DNA of 64,000 nt from Hippasteria phrygiana (lineage: Eukaryota > Echinodermata > Asteroidea > Valvatida > Goniasteridae): the NCBI GenBank assembly GCA_037893225.1, contig JAZGUH010000725.1, positions 248,001 through 312,000 of the forward strand, read 5' to 3'. This document shows, in pieces, positions 49,501-61,500 of this stretch. Both the position numbers and the translations under genes were made by a program. The notes under the pieces were generated by a model. That model was not told where the DNA came from. It made no database searches and saw only the letters and a program-made list of their open reading frames with translations. Each line of letters starts with the position of its first letter. The first letter of the stretch is position 1.

Positions 49501-52500
49501 ATTGGTGATTTGGCCTAAAACTTGGCCGTTGGAGTGGTGGCGTAACTGAGTTGTATTTTCTTTCATTTTGCAGCTTGTGACATTGACTCTGGAGCCCGAA
49601 ATGGCCGAGACTTATCTCTTGCCCGAAGTGTCTTCTCTGGATGGTGTGACCGGCATTCGTCTAGAGGTAGTCGGAATTAGTGGGGCCAATTCCACAAACC
49701 TAGTTGTAGACATTCTGGGCTGTGTAAAAGGTGAGTAAGATTGGAATCAGAAATGTTTAATTTGGCTAGAGCAGAAGCCCGAGCCGATGGGATGCTTTTG
49801 AGGAAAAAAAATAGTGTGGTGTGAGATCTTGAACACTGACGGGTTTTTGTTTTGGTGTCATATTTGTTTGGTTTTTGTAATAGAATTGTCTACTGGAGCT
49901 CCTGCAAGAGACCAGTCACAAACCGTGCCGACCAAAGTCATAGTAACCACAACAAATGTTGTGACAACTCCCCTCGGGACAACAACGGAGGAATCAACAA
50001 CAATCAAAACAACATTGCCAGCCCTGTCTTCAACAGCAGGTAAGACCAGTATCCTAACGGGGTGAACATTTTGGCTGGCTGGTAATCTGGGTACAGCCAA
50101 TTGATAATAATCTTGTCTACTTTTATTCTGCCAGAAACCGAGACAACAAGAGTGGTTTCCACCATAACCGAAAGCACGACTGGTGCTGTCAAGACAACCG
50201 AAGAAGTGAAAAGTACCACCGTTACAACTGCTGCCGGGGAAGAGCTGACCACAGTCACAACATCAGTGCCGCTTGTGTCCACAACTCCAGGCTACTGCCT
50301 AGAACCAATGGGTGAACAGGCAGGACTTGAAGTAGAGCAATCTGCTGATGGCAAGTCCAGCCTTGACGAGACTACCGGAACATGGAAGATACCAGCGCCG
50401 ATAACAGAGGACAGAGCAAAGACACCAAAGCTGGTGACCGAGTTTTCCAAAGTGTCGGTTGTCACGGGTATTAGACTGACCAACGTGGCAGACGGTCTTG
50501 GCTTTGTGCCGACTGAGACCATTGTGATGACTCTGGCAGTGTCCTACAGGAGTCCAGGAGAGGAGGAGTTCCTTGAAGTTCCAGAGGAGAAGACAGGTCA
50601 AGCGGTAAGTGGTTGAATCTTTTGCAAGAAATATTGGTGTTGGTGTAGATTGGTGATTTGGCCTAAAACTTGGCCGTTGGAGTGGTGGCGTAATTGAGTT
50701 GTATTTTCTTTCATTTTGCAGCTTGTGACATTGACTCTGGAGCCCGAAATGGCCGAGACTTATCTCTTGCCCGAAGTGTCTTCTCTGGATGGTGTGACCG
50801 GCATTCGTCTAGAGGTAGTCGGAATCAGTGGGGCCAATTCCACAAACCTAGTTGTAGACATTCTGGGCTGTGTAAAAGGTGAGTAAGATTGGAATCAGAA
50901 ATGTTTAATTTGGCTAGAGCAGAAGCCCGAGCCGATGGGATGCTTTTGAGGAAAAAAAATAGTGTGGTGTGAGATCTTGAACACTGACGGGTTTTTGTTT
51001 TGGTGTCGTATTTATTTGGTTTTTGTAATAGAATTGTCTACTGGAGCTCCTGCAAGAGACCAGCCACAAACCGTGCCGACCAAAGTCATAGTAACCACAA
51101 CAAATGTTGTGACAACTCCCCTCGGGACAACAACGGAGGAATCAACAACAATCAAAACAACATTGCCAGCCCTGTCTTCAACAGCAGGTAAGACCAGTAT
51201 CCTAACGGGGTGAACATTTTGGCTGGCTGGTAATCTGGGTACAGCCAATTGATAATAATCTTGTCTACTTTTATTCTGCCAGAAACCGAGACAACAAGAG
51301 TGGTTTCCACCGTAACCGAAAGCACGACTGGTGCTGTCAAGACAACCGAAGAAGTGAAAACTACCACCGTTACAACTGCTGCCGGGGAAGAGCTGACCAC
51401 AGTCACAACATCAGTGCCGCTTGTGTCCACAACTCCAGGCTACTGCCTAGAACCAATGGGTGAACAGGCAGGACTTGAAGTAGAGCAATCTGCTGATGGC
51501 AAGTCCAGCCTTGACGAGACTACCGGAACATGGAAGATACCAGCGCCGATAACAGAGGACAGAGCAAAGACACCAAAGCTGGTGACCGAGTTTTCCAAAG
51601 TGTCGGTTGTCACGGGTATTAGACTGACCAACGTGGCAGACGGTCTTGGCTTTGTGCCGACTGAGACCATTGTGATGACTCTGGCAGTGTCCTACAGAAG
51701 TCCAGGAGAGGAGGAGTTCCTTGAAGTTCCAGAGGAGAAGACAGGTCAAGCGGTAAGTGGTTGAATCTTTTGCAAGAAATATCGGTGTTGGTGTAGATTG
51801 GTGATTTGGCCTAAAACTTGGCCGTTGGAGTGGTGGCGTAACTGAGTTGTATTTTTTTCATTTTGCAGCTTGTGACATTGACTCTGGAGCCCGAAATGGC
51901 CGAGACTTATCTCTTGCCCGAAGTGTCTTCTCTGGATGGTGTGACCGGCATTCGTCTAGAGGTAGTCGGAATCAGTGGGGCCAATTCCACAAACCTAGTT
52001 GTAGACATTCTGGGCTGTGTAAAAGGTGAGTAAGATTGGAATCAGAAATGTTTAATTTGGCTAGAGCCGAAGCCCGAGCCGATGGGATGCTTTTGAGATA
52101 AAAAAATAGTGTGGTGTGAGATCTTGAACACTGACAGGTTTTTGTTTTGGTGTCGTATTTGTTTGGTTTTTGTAATAGAATTGTCTACTGGAGCTCCTGC
52201 AAGAGACCAGCCACAAACCGTGCCGATCAAAGTCAAAGTAAGCTCAACAAATGTTGTGACAACTCCCCTCGGGACAACAACGGAGGAAACAACAACAATC
52301 AAAACAACATTGCCAGCCCTGTCGTCAACAGCAGGTAAGACCAGTATCCTAACGGGGTGAACCTTTTGGCTGGCTGGTAATCTGGGTACAGCCAATTAAT
52401 AATAATCTTGTCTACTTTTATTCTGCCAGAAACCGAGACAACAAGAGTGGTTTCCACCATAACCGAAAGCACGACTGGTGCTGTCACGACAACCGAAGAA

Positions 52501-55500
52501 GTGAAAACTACCACCGTTACAACTGCTGCCGGGGAAGAGCTGACCACAGTCACAACATCAGTGCCGCTTGTGTCCACAACTCCAGTCTACTGCCTAGAAC
52601 CAATGGGTGAACAGGCAGGACTTGAAGTAGAGCAATCTGCTGATGGCAAATCCAGCCTTGACGAGACTACCGGAACATGGAAGATACCAGCACCAATAAC
52701 AGAGGACAGAGCAAAGACACCAAAGCTGGTGACTGAGTTTTCCAAAGTGTCGGTTGTCAGGGGTATTAGACTAACCAACGTGGCAGACGGTCTTGGCTTT
52801 GTGCCGACTGAGACCATTGTGATGACTCTGGCAGTGTCCTACAGGAGTCCAGGAGAGGAGGAGTTCCTTGAAGTTCCAGAGGAGAAGACAGGTCAAGCGG
52901 TAAGTGGTTGAATCTTTTGCAAGAAATATCGGTGTTGGTGTAGATTGGTGATTTGGCCTAAAACTTGGCCGTTGGAGTGGTGGCGTAACTGAGTGGTATT
53001 TTCTTTCATTTTGCAGCTTGTGACATTGACTCTGGAGCCCGAAATGGCCGAGACTTATCTCTTGCCCGAAGTGTCTTCTCTGGATGGTGTGACCGGCATT
53101 CGTCTAGAGGTAGTCGGAATCAGTGGGGCCAATTCCACAAACCTAGTTGTAGACATTCTGGGCTGTGTAAAAGGTGAGTAAGATTGGAATCAGAAATGTT
53201 TAATTTGGCTAGAGCAGAATCCCGAGCCGATGGGATACTTTGAGGAAAAACAATTGTGTGGTGTGAGATCTTGAACACTGACGGGTTTTTTTTTGGTGTC
53301 GTATTTGTTTGGTTTTTGTAATAGAATTGTCTACTGGAGCTCCTGCAAGAGACCAGACACAAACCGTGCCGACCAAAGTCATAGTAACCACAACAAATGT
53401 TGTGACAACTCCCCTCGGGACAACAACGGAGGAATCAACAACAATCAAAACAACATTGCCAGCCCTGTCTTCAACAGCAGGTAAGACCAGTATCCTAACG
53501 GGGTGAACATTTTGGCTGGCTGGTAATCTGGGTACAGCCAATTGATAATAATCTTGTCTACTTTTATTCTGCCAGAAACCGAGACAACAAGAGTGGTTTC
53601 CACCATAACCGAAAGCACGACTGGTGCTGTCACGACAACCGAAGAAGTGAAAACTACCACCGTTACAACTGCTGCCGGGGAAGAGCTGACCACAGTCACA
53701 ACATCAGTGCCGCTTGTGTCCACAACTCCAGGCTACTGCCTAGAACCAATGGGTGAACAGGCAGGACTTGAAGTAGAGCAATCTGCTGATGGCAAATCCA
53801 GCCTTGACGAGACTACCGGAACATGGAAGATACCAGCGCCGATAACAGAGGACAGAGCAAAGACACCAAAGCTGGTAACTGAGTTTTCCAAAGTGTCGGT
53901 TGTCAGGGGTATTAGACTAACCAACGTGGCAGACGGTCTTGGCTTTGTGCTGACTGAGACCATTGTGATGACTCTGGCAGTGTCCTACAGGAGTCCAGGA
54001 GAGGAGGAGTTCCTTGAAGTTCCAGAGGAGAAGACAGGTCAAGCGGTAAGTGGTTGAATCTTTTGCAAGAAATATCGGTGTTAGTGTAGATTGGTGATTT
54101 GGCCTAAAACTTGGCCATTGGAGTGGTGGCGTAACTGAGTTGTATTTTCTTTCATTTTGCAGCTTGTGACATTGACTCTGGAGCCCGAAATGGCCGAGAC
54201 TTATCTCTTGCCCGAAGTGTCTTCTCTGGATGGTGTGACCGGCATTCGTCTAGAGGTAGTCGGAATCAGTGGGGCCAATTCCACAAACCTAGTTGTAGAC
54301 ATTCTGGGCTGTGTAAAAGGTGAGTAAGATTGGAATCAGAAATGTTTAATTTGGCTAGAGCAGAATCCCGAGCCGATGGGATACTTTGAGGAAAAACAAT
54401 TGTGTGGTGTGAGATCTTGAACACTGACGGGTTTTTGTTTTGGTGTCGTATTTGTTTGGTTTTTGTAATAGAATTGTCTACTGGAGCTCCTGCAAGAGAC
54501 CAGCCACAAACCGTGCCGATCAAAGTCAAAGTAAGCTCAACAAATGTTGTGACAACTCCCCTCGGGACAACAACGGAGGAAACAACAACAATCAAAACAA
54601 CATTGCCAGCCCTGTCGTCAACAGCAGGTAAGACCAGTATCCTAACGGGGTGAACCTTTTGGCTGGCTGGTAATCTGGGTACAGCCAATTGATAATAATC
54701 TTGTCTACTTTTATTCTGCCAGAAACCGAGACAACAAGAGTGGTTTCCACCGTAACCGAAAGCACAACTGGTGCTGTCACGACAACCGAAGAAGTGAAAA
54801 CTACCACCGTTACAACTGCTGCCGGGGAAGAGCTGACCACAATTACAACATCAGTGCCGCTTGTGTCCACAACTCCAGGCTACTGCCTAGAACCAATGGG
54901 TGAACAGGCAGGACTTGAAGTAGAGCAATCTGCTGATGGCAAGTCCAGCCTTGACGAGACTACCGGAACATGGAAGATACCAGCACCAATAACAGAGGAC
55001 AGAGCAAAGACACCAAAGCTGGTGACTGAGTTTTCCAAAGTGTCGGTTGTCACGGGTATTAGACTGACCAACGTGGCAGACAGTCTTGGCTTTGTGCCGA
55101 CTAAGACCATTGTGATGACTCTGGCAGTGTCCTACAGGAGTCCAGGAGAGGAGGAGTTCCTTGAAGTTCCAGAGGAGAAGACAGGTCAAGCGGTAAGTGG
55201 TTGAATCTTTTGCAAGAAATATCGCCGTTGGTGTAGATTGGTGATTTGGCCTATTAACGTGGCCGTTGGAGTGGTGCCGTAATTGAGTTGTATTTTCTTT
55301 CATTTTGCAGCTTGTGACATTGACTCTGGAGCCCGAAATAGCCGAGACTTATCTCTTGCCCGAAGTGTCTTCTCTGGATGGTGTGACCGGCATTCGTCTA
55401 GAGGTAGTCGGAATCAGTGGGGCCAATTCCACAAACCTAGTTGTAGACATTCTGGGCTGTGTAAAAGGTGAGTAAGATTGGAATCAGAAATGTTTAATTT

Positions 55501-58500
55501 GGCTAGAGCAGAAGCCCGAGCCGATGGGATGCTTTTGAGGAAAAAAAATAGCGTGGTGTGAGATCTTGAACACTGACGGGTTTTTGTTTTGGTGTCGTAT
55601 TGGTTTGGTTTTTGTAATAGAATTGTCTACTGGATCTCCTGCAAGAGACCAGCCACAAACCGTGCCGACCAAAGTCATAGTAACCACAACAAATGTTGTG
55701 ACAACTCCCCTCGGGACAACAACGGAGGAATCAACAACAATCAAAACAACATTGCCAGCCCTGTCTTCAACAGCAGGTAAGACCAGTATCCTAACGGGGT
55801 GAACATTTTGGCTGGCTGGTAATCTGGGTACAGCCAATTGATAATAATCTTGTCTACTTTTATTCTGCCAGAAACCGAGACAACAAGAGTGGTTTCCACC
55901 GTAACCAAAAGCACGACTGGTGCTGTCACGACAACCGAAGAAGTGAAAACTACCACCGTTACAACTGCTGTCGGGGAAGAGCTGACCAAAGTCACAACAT
56001 CAGTGCCACTTGTGTCCACAACTCCAGGCTACTGCCTAGAACCAATGCGTGAACAGGCAGGACTTGAAGTAGAGCAATCTGCTGATGGCAAGTCCAGCCT
56101 TGACGAGACTACCGGAACATGGAAGATACCAGCGCCGATAACAGAGGACAGAGCAAAGACACCAAAGCTGGTGACCGAGTTTTCCAAAGTGTCGGTTGTC
56201 ACGGGTATTAGACTGACCAACGTGGCAGACGGTCTTGGCTTTGTGCCGACTGAGACCATTGTGATGACTCTGGCAGTGTCCTACAGGAGTCCAGGAGAGG
56301 AGGAGTTCCTTGAAGTTCCAGAGAAGAAGACAGGTCAAGCGGTAAGTGGTTGAATCTTTTGCAAGAAATATCGGTGTTGGTGTAGATTGGTGATTTGGCC
56401 TAAAACTTGGCCGTTGGAGTGGTGGCGTAACTGAGTTGTATTTTCTTTCATTTTGCAGCTTGTGACATTGACTCTGGAGCCCGAAATGGCCGAGACTTAT
56501 CTCTTGCCCGAAGTGTCTTCTCTGGATGGTGTGACCGGCATTCGTCTAGAGGTAGTCGGAATCAGTGGGGCCAATTCCACAAACCTAGTTGTAGACATTC
56601 TGGGCTGTGTAAAAGGTGAGTAAGATTGGAATCAGAAATGTTTAATTTGGCTAGAGCAGAAGCCCGAGCCGATGGGATGCTTTTGAGGAAACAAAATAGT
56701 GTGGTGTGAGATCTTGAACACTGACGGGTTTTTTGTTTTGGTGTCGTATTTGTTTGGTTTTTGTAATAGAATTGTCTACTGGAGCTCCTGCAAGAGACCA
56801 GCCACAAACCGTGCCGACCAAAGTCATAGTAACCACAACAAATGTTGTGACAACTCCCCTCGGGACAACAACGGAGGAATCAACAACAATCAAAACAACA
56901 TTGCCAGCCCTGTCTTCAACAGCAGGTAAGACCAGTATCCTAACGGGGTGAACATTTTGGCTGGCTGGTAATCTGGGTACAGCCAATTGATAATAATCTT
57001 GTCTACTTTTATTCTGCCAGAAACCGAGACAACAAGAGTGGTTTCCACCGTAACCAAAAGCACGACTGGTGCTGTCACGACAACCGAAGAAGTGAAAACT
57101 ACCACCGTTACAACTGCTGCCGGGGAAGAGCTGACCAAAGTCACAACATCAGTGCCACTTGTGTCCACAACTCCAGGCTACTGCCTAGAACCAATGCGTG
57201 AACAGGCAGGACTTGAAGTAGAGCAATCTGCTGATGGCAAGTCCAGCCTTGACGAGACTACCGGAACATGGAAGATACCAGCGCCGATAACAGAGGACAG
57301 AGCAAAGACACCAAAGCTGGTGACCGAGTTTTCCAAAGTGTCGGTTGTCACGGGTATTAGACTGACCAACGTGGCAGACGGTCTTGGCTTTGTGCCGACT
57401 GAGACCATTGTGATGACTCTGGCAGTGTCCTACAGGAGTCCAGGAGAGGAGGAGTTCCTTGAAGTTCCAGAGGAGAAGACAGGTCAAGCGGTAAGTGGTT
57501 GAATCTTTTGCAAGAAATATCGGTGTTGGTGTAGATTGGTGATTTGGCCTAAAACTTGGCCGTTGGAGTGGTGGCGTAACTGAGTTGTATTTTCTTTCAT
57601 TTTGCAGCTTGTGACATTGACTCTGGAGCCCGAAATGGCCGAGACTTATCTCTTGCCCGAAGTGTCTTCTCTGGATGGTGTGACCGGCATTCGTCTAGAG
57701 GTAGTCGGAATCAGTGGGGCCAATTCCACAAACCTAGTTGTAGACATTCTGGGCTGTGTAAAAGGTGAGTAAGATTGGAATCAGAAATGTTTAATTTGGC
57801 TAGAGCAGAAGCCCGAGCCGATGGGATGCTTTTGAGGAAACAAAATAGTGTGGTGTGAGATCTTGAACACTGACGGGTTTTTGTTTTGGTGTCGTATTTG
57901 TTTGGTTTTTGTAATAGAATTGTCTACTGGAGCTCCTGCAAGAGACCAGCCACAAACCGTGCCGACCAAAGTCATAGTAACCACAACAAATGTTGTGACA
58001 ACTCCCCTCGGGACAACAACGGAGGAATCAACAACAATCAAAACAACATTGCCAGCCCTGTCTTCAACAGCAGATAAGACCAGTATCCTAACGGGGTGAA
58101 CATTTTGGCTGGCTGGTAATCTGGGTACAGCCAATTGATAATAATCTTGTCTACTTTTATTCTGCCAGAAACCGAGACAACAAGAGTGGTTTCCACCGTA
58201 ACCGAAAGCACGACTGGTGCTGTCAAGACAACCGAAGAAGTGAAAACTACCACCGTTACAACTGCTGCCGGGGAAGAGCTGACCACAGTCACAACATCAG
58301 TGCCGCTTGTGTCCACAACTCCAGGCTACTGCCTAGAACCAATGGGTGAACAGGCAGGACTTGAAGTAGAGCAATCTGCTGATGGCAAGTCCAGCCTTGA
58401 CGAGACTACCGGAACATGGAAGATACCAGCGCCGATAACAGAGGACAGAGCAAAGACACCAAAGCTGGTGACCGAGTTTTCCAAAGTGTCGGTTGTCACG

Positions 58501-61500
58501 GGTATTAGACTGACCAACGTGGCAGACGGTCTTGGCTTTGTGCCGACTGAGACCATTGTGATGACTCTGGCAGTGTCCTACAGGAGTCCAGGAGAGGAGG
58601 AGTTCCTTGAAGTTCCAGAGGAGAAGACAGGTCAAGCGGTAAGTGGTTGAATCTTTCGCAAGAAATATCGGTGTTGGTGTAGATTGGTGATTTGGCCTAA
58701 AACTTGGCCGTTGGAGTGGTGGCGTAACTGAGTTGTATTTTCTTTCATTTTGCAGCTTGTGACATTGACTCTGGAGCCCGAAATGGCCGAGACTTATCTC
58801 TTGCCCGAAGTGTCTTCTCTGGATGGTGTGACCGGCATTCGTCTAGAGGTAGTCGGAATCAGTGGGGCCAATTCCACAAACCTAGTTGTAGACATTCTGG
58901 GCTGTGTAAAAGGTGAGTAAGATTGGAATCAGAAATGTTTAATTTGGCTAGAGCAGAAGCCCGAGCCGATGGGATGCTTTTGAGGAAAAAAAATAGTGTG
59001 GTGTGAGATCTTGAACACTGACGGGTTTTTGTTTTGGTGTCGTATTTGTTTGGTTTTTGTAATAGAATTGTCTACTGGAGCTCCTGCAAGAGACCAGCCA
59101 CAAACCGTGCCGACCAAAGTCATAGTAACCACAACAAATGTTGTGACAACTCCCCTCGGGACAACAACGGAGGAATCAACAACAATCAAAACAACATTGC
59201 CAGCCCTGTCTTCAACAGCAGGTAAGACCAGTATCCTAACGGGGTGAACATTTTGGCTGGCTGGTAATCTGGGTACAGCCAATTGATAATAATCTTGTCT
59301 ACTTTTATTCTGCCAGAAACCGAGACAACAAGAGTGGTTTCCACCGTAACCGAAAGCACGACTGGTGCTGTCAAGACAACCGAAGAAGTGAAAACTACCA
59401 CCGTTACAACTGCTGCCGGGGAAGAGCTGACCACAGTCACAACATCAGTGCCACTTGTGTCCACAACTCCAGGCTACTGCCTAGAACCAATGGGTGAACA
59501 GGCAGGACTTGAAGTAGAGCAATCTGCTGATGGCAAGTCCAGCCTTGACGAGACTACCGGAACATGGAAGATACCAGCGCCGATAACAGAGGACAGAGCA
59601 AAGACACCAAAGCTGGTGACCAAGTTTTCCAAAGTGTCGGTTGTCACGGGTATTAGACTGACCAACGTGGCAGACGGTCTTGGCTTTGTGCCGACTGAGA
59701 CCATTGTGATGACTCTGGCAGTGTCCTACAGGAGTCCAGGAGAGGAGGAGTTCCTTGAAGTTCCAGAGGAGAAGACAGGTCAAGCGGTAAGTGGTTGAAT
59801 CTTTCGCAAGAAATATCGGTGTTGGTGTAGATTGGTGATTTGGCCTAAAACTTGGCCGTTGGAGTGGTGGCGTAACTGAGTTGTATTTTCTTTCATTTTG
59901 CAGCTTGTGACATTGACTCTGGAGCCCGAAATGGCCGAGACTTATCTCTTGCCCGAAGTGTCTTCTCTGGATGGTGTGACCGGCATTCGTCTAGAGGTAG
60001 TCGGAATCAGTGGGGCCAATTCCACAAACCTAGTTGTAGACATTCTGGGCTGTGTAAAAGGTGAGTAAGATTGGAATCAGAAATGTTTAATTTGGCTAGA
60101 GCAGAAGCCCGAGCCGATGGGATGCTTTTGAGGAAAAAAAATAGTGTGGTGTGAGATCTTGAACACTGACGGGTTTTTGTTTTGGTGTCGTATTTGTTTG
60201 GTTTTTGTAATAGAATTGTCTACTGGAGCTCCTGCAAGAGACCAGCCACAAACCGTGCCGACCAAAGTCATAGTAACCACAACAAATGTTGTGACAACTC
60301 CCCTCGGGACAACAACGGAGGAATCAACAACAATCAAAACAACATTGCCAGCCCTGTCTTCAACAGCAGGTAAGACCAGTATCCTAACGGGGTGAACATT
60401 TTGGCTGGCTGGTAATCTGGGTACAGCCAATTGATAATAATCTTGTCTACTTTTATTCTGCCAGAAACCGAGACAACAAGAGTGGTTTCCACCGTAACCG
60501 AAAGCACGACTGGTGCTGTCAAGACAACCGAAGAAGTGAAAACTACCACCGTTACAACTGCTGCCGGGGAAGAGCTGACCACAGTCACAACATCAGTGCC
60601 ACTTGTGTCCACAACTCCAGGCTACTGCCTAGAACCAATGGGTGAACAGGCAGGACTTGAAGTAGAGCAATCTGCTGATGGCAAGTCCAGCCTTGACGAG
60701 ACTACCGGAACATGGAAGATACCAGCGCCGATAACAGAGGACAGAGCAAAGACACCAAAGCTGGTGACCAAGTTTTCCAAAGTGTCGGTTGTCACGGGTA
60801 TTAGACTGACCAACGTGGCAGACGGTCTTGGCTTTGTGCCGACTGAGACCATTGTGATGACTCTGGCTGTGTCCTACAGGAGTCCAGGAGAGGAGGAGTT
60901 CCTTGAAGTTCCAGAGGAGAAGACAGGTCAAGCGGTAAGTGGTTGAATCTTTTGCAAGAAATATCGGTGTTGGTGTAGATTGGTGATTTGGCCTAAAACT
61001 TGGCTGTTGGAGTGGTGGCGTAACTGAGTTGTATTTTCTTTCATTTTGCAGCTTGTGACATTGACTCTGGAGCCCGAAATGGCCGAGACTCATCTCTTGC
61101 CCGAAGTGTCTTCTCTGGATGGTGTGACCGGCATTCGTCTAGAGGTAGTCGGAATCAGTGGGGCCAATTCCACAAACCTAGTTGTAGACATTCTGGGCTG
61201 TGTAAAAGGTGAGTAAGATTGGAATCAGAAATGTTTAATTTGGCTAGAGCAGAAGCCCGAGCCGATGGGATGCTTTTGAGGAAAAAAAATAGTGTGGTGT
61301 GAGATCTTGAACACTGACGGGTTTTTGTTTTGGTGTCGTATTTGTTTGGTTTTTGTAATAGAATTGTCTACTGGAGCTCCTGCAAGAGACCAGCCACAAA
61401 CCGTGCCGACCAAAGTCATAGTAACCACAACAAATGTTGTGACAACTCCCCTCGGGACAACAACGGAGGAATCAACAACAATCAAAACAACATTGCCAGC

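Larger units (their letters stand above)
30409..52025 (+). repeat. Four-unit higher-order repeat (a-b-c-d), period 4582 bp
   Basis: Exon B starts of a-type units 17, 21 and 25 are 4582 bp apart, as are 27 and 31. The same exact distance separates b units 18-22 and 28-32, and c units 19-23 and 29-33. Order by unit: 15-16 (a,d), 17-20 (abcd), 21-24 (abcd), 25-26 (a/c chimera, d), 27-30 (abcd), 31-33 (abc). Diagnostic marks are the intron indel before A (a), V63 (b), LDNVTG plus 9-bp intron deletion (c), and I11 with A63 (d). Confidence 0.8.
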
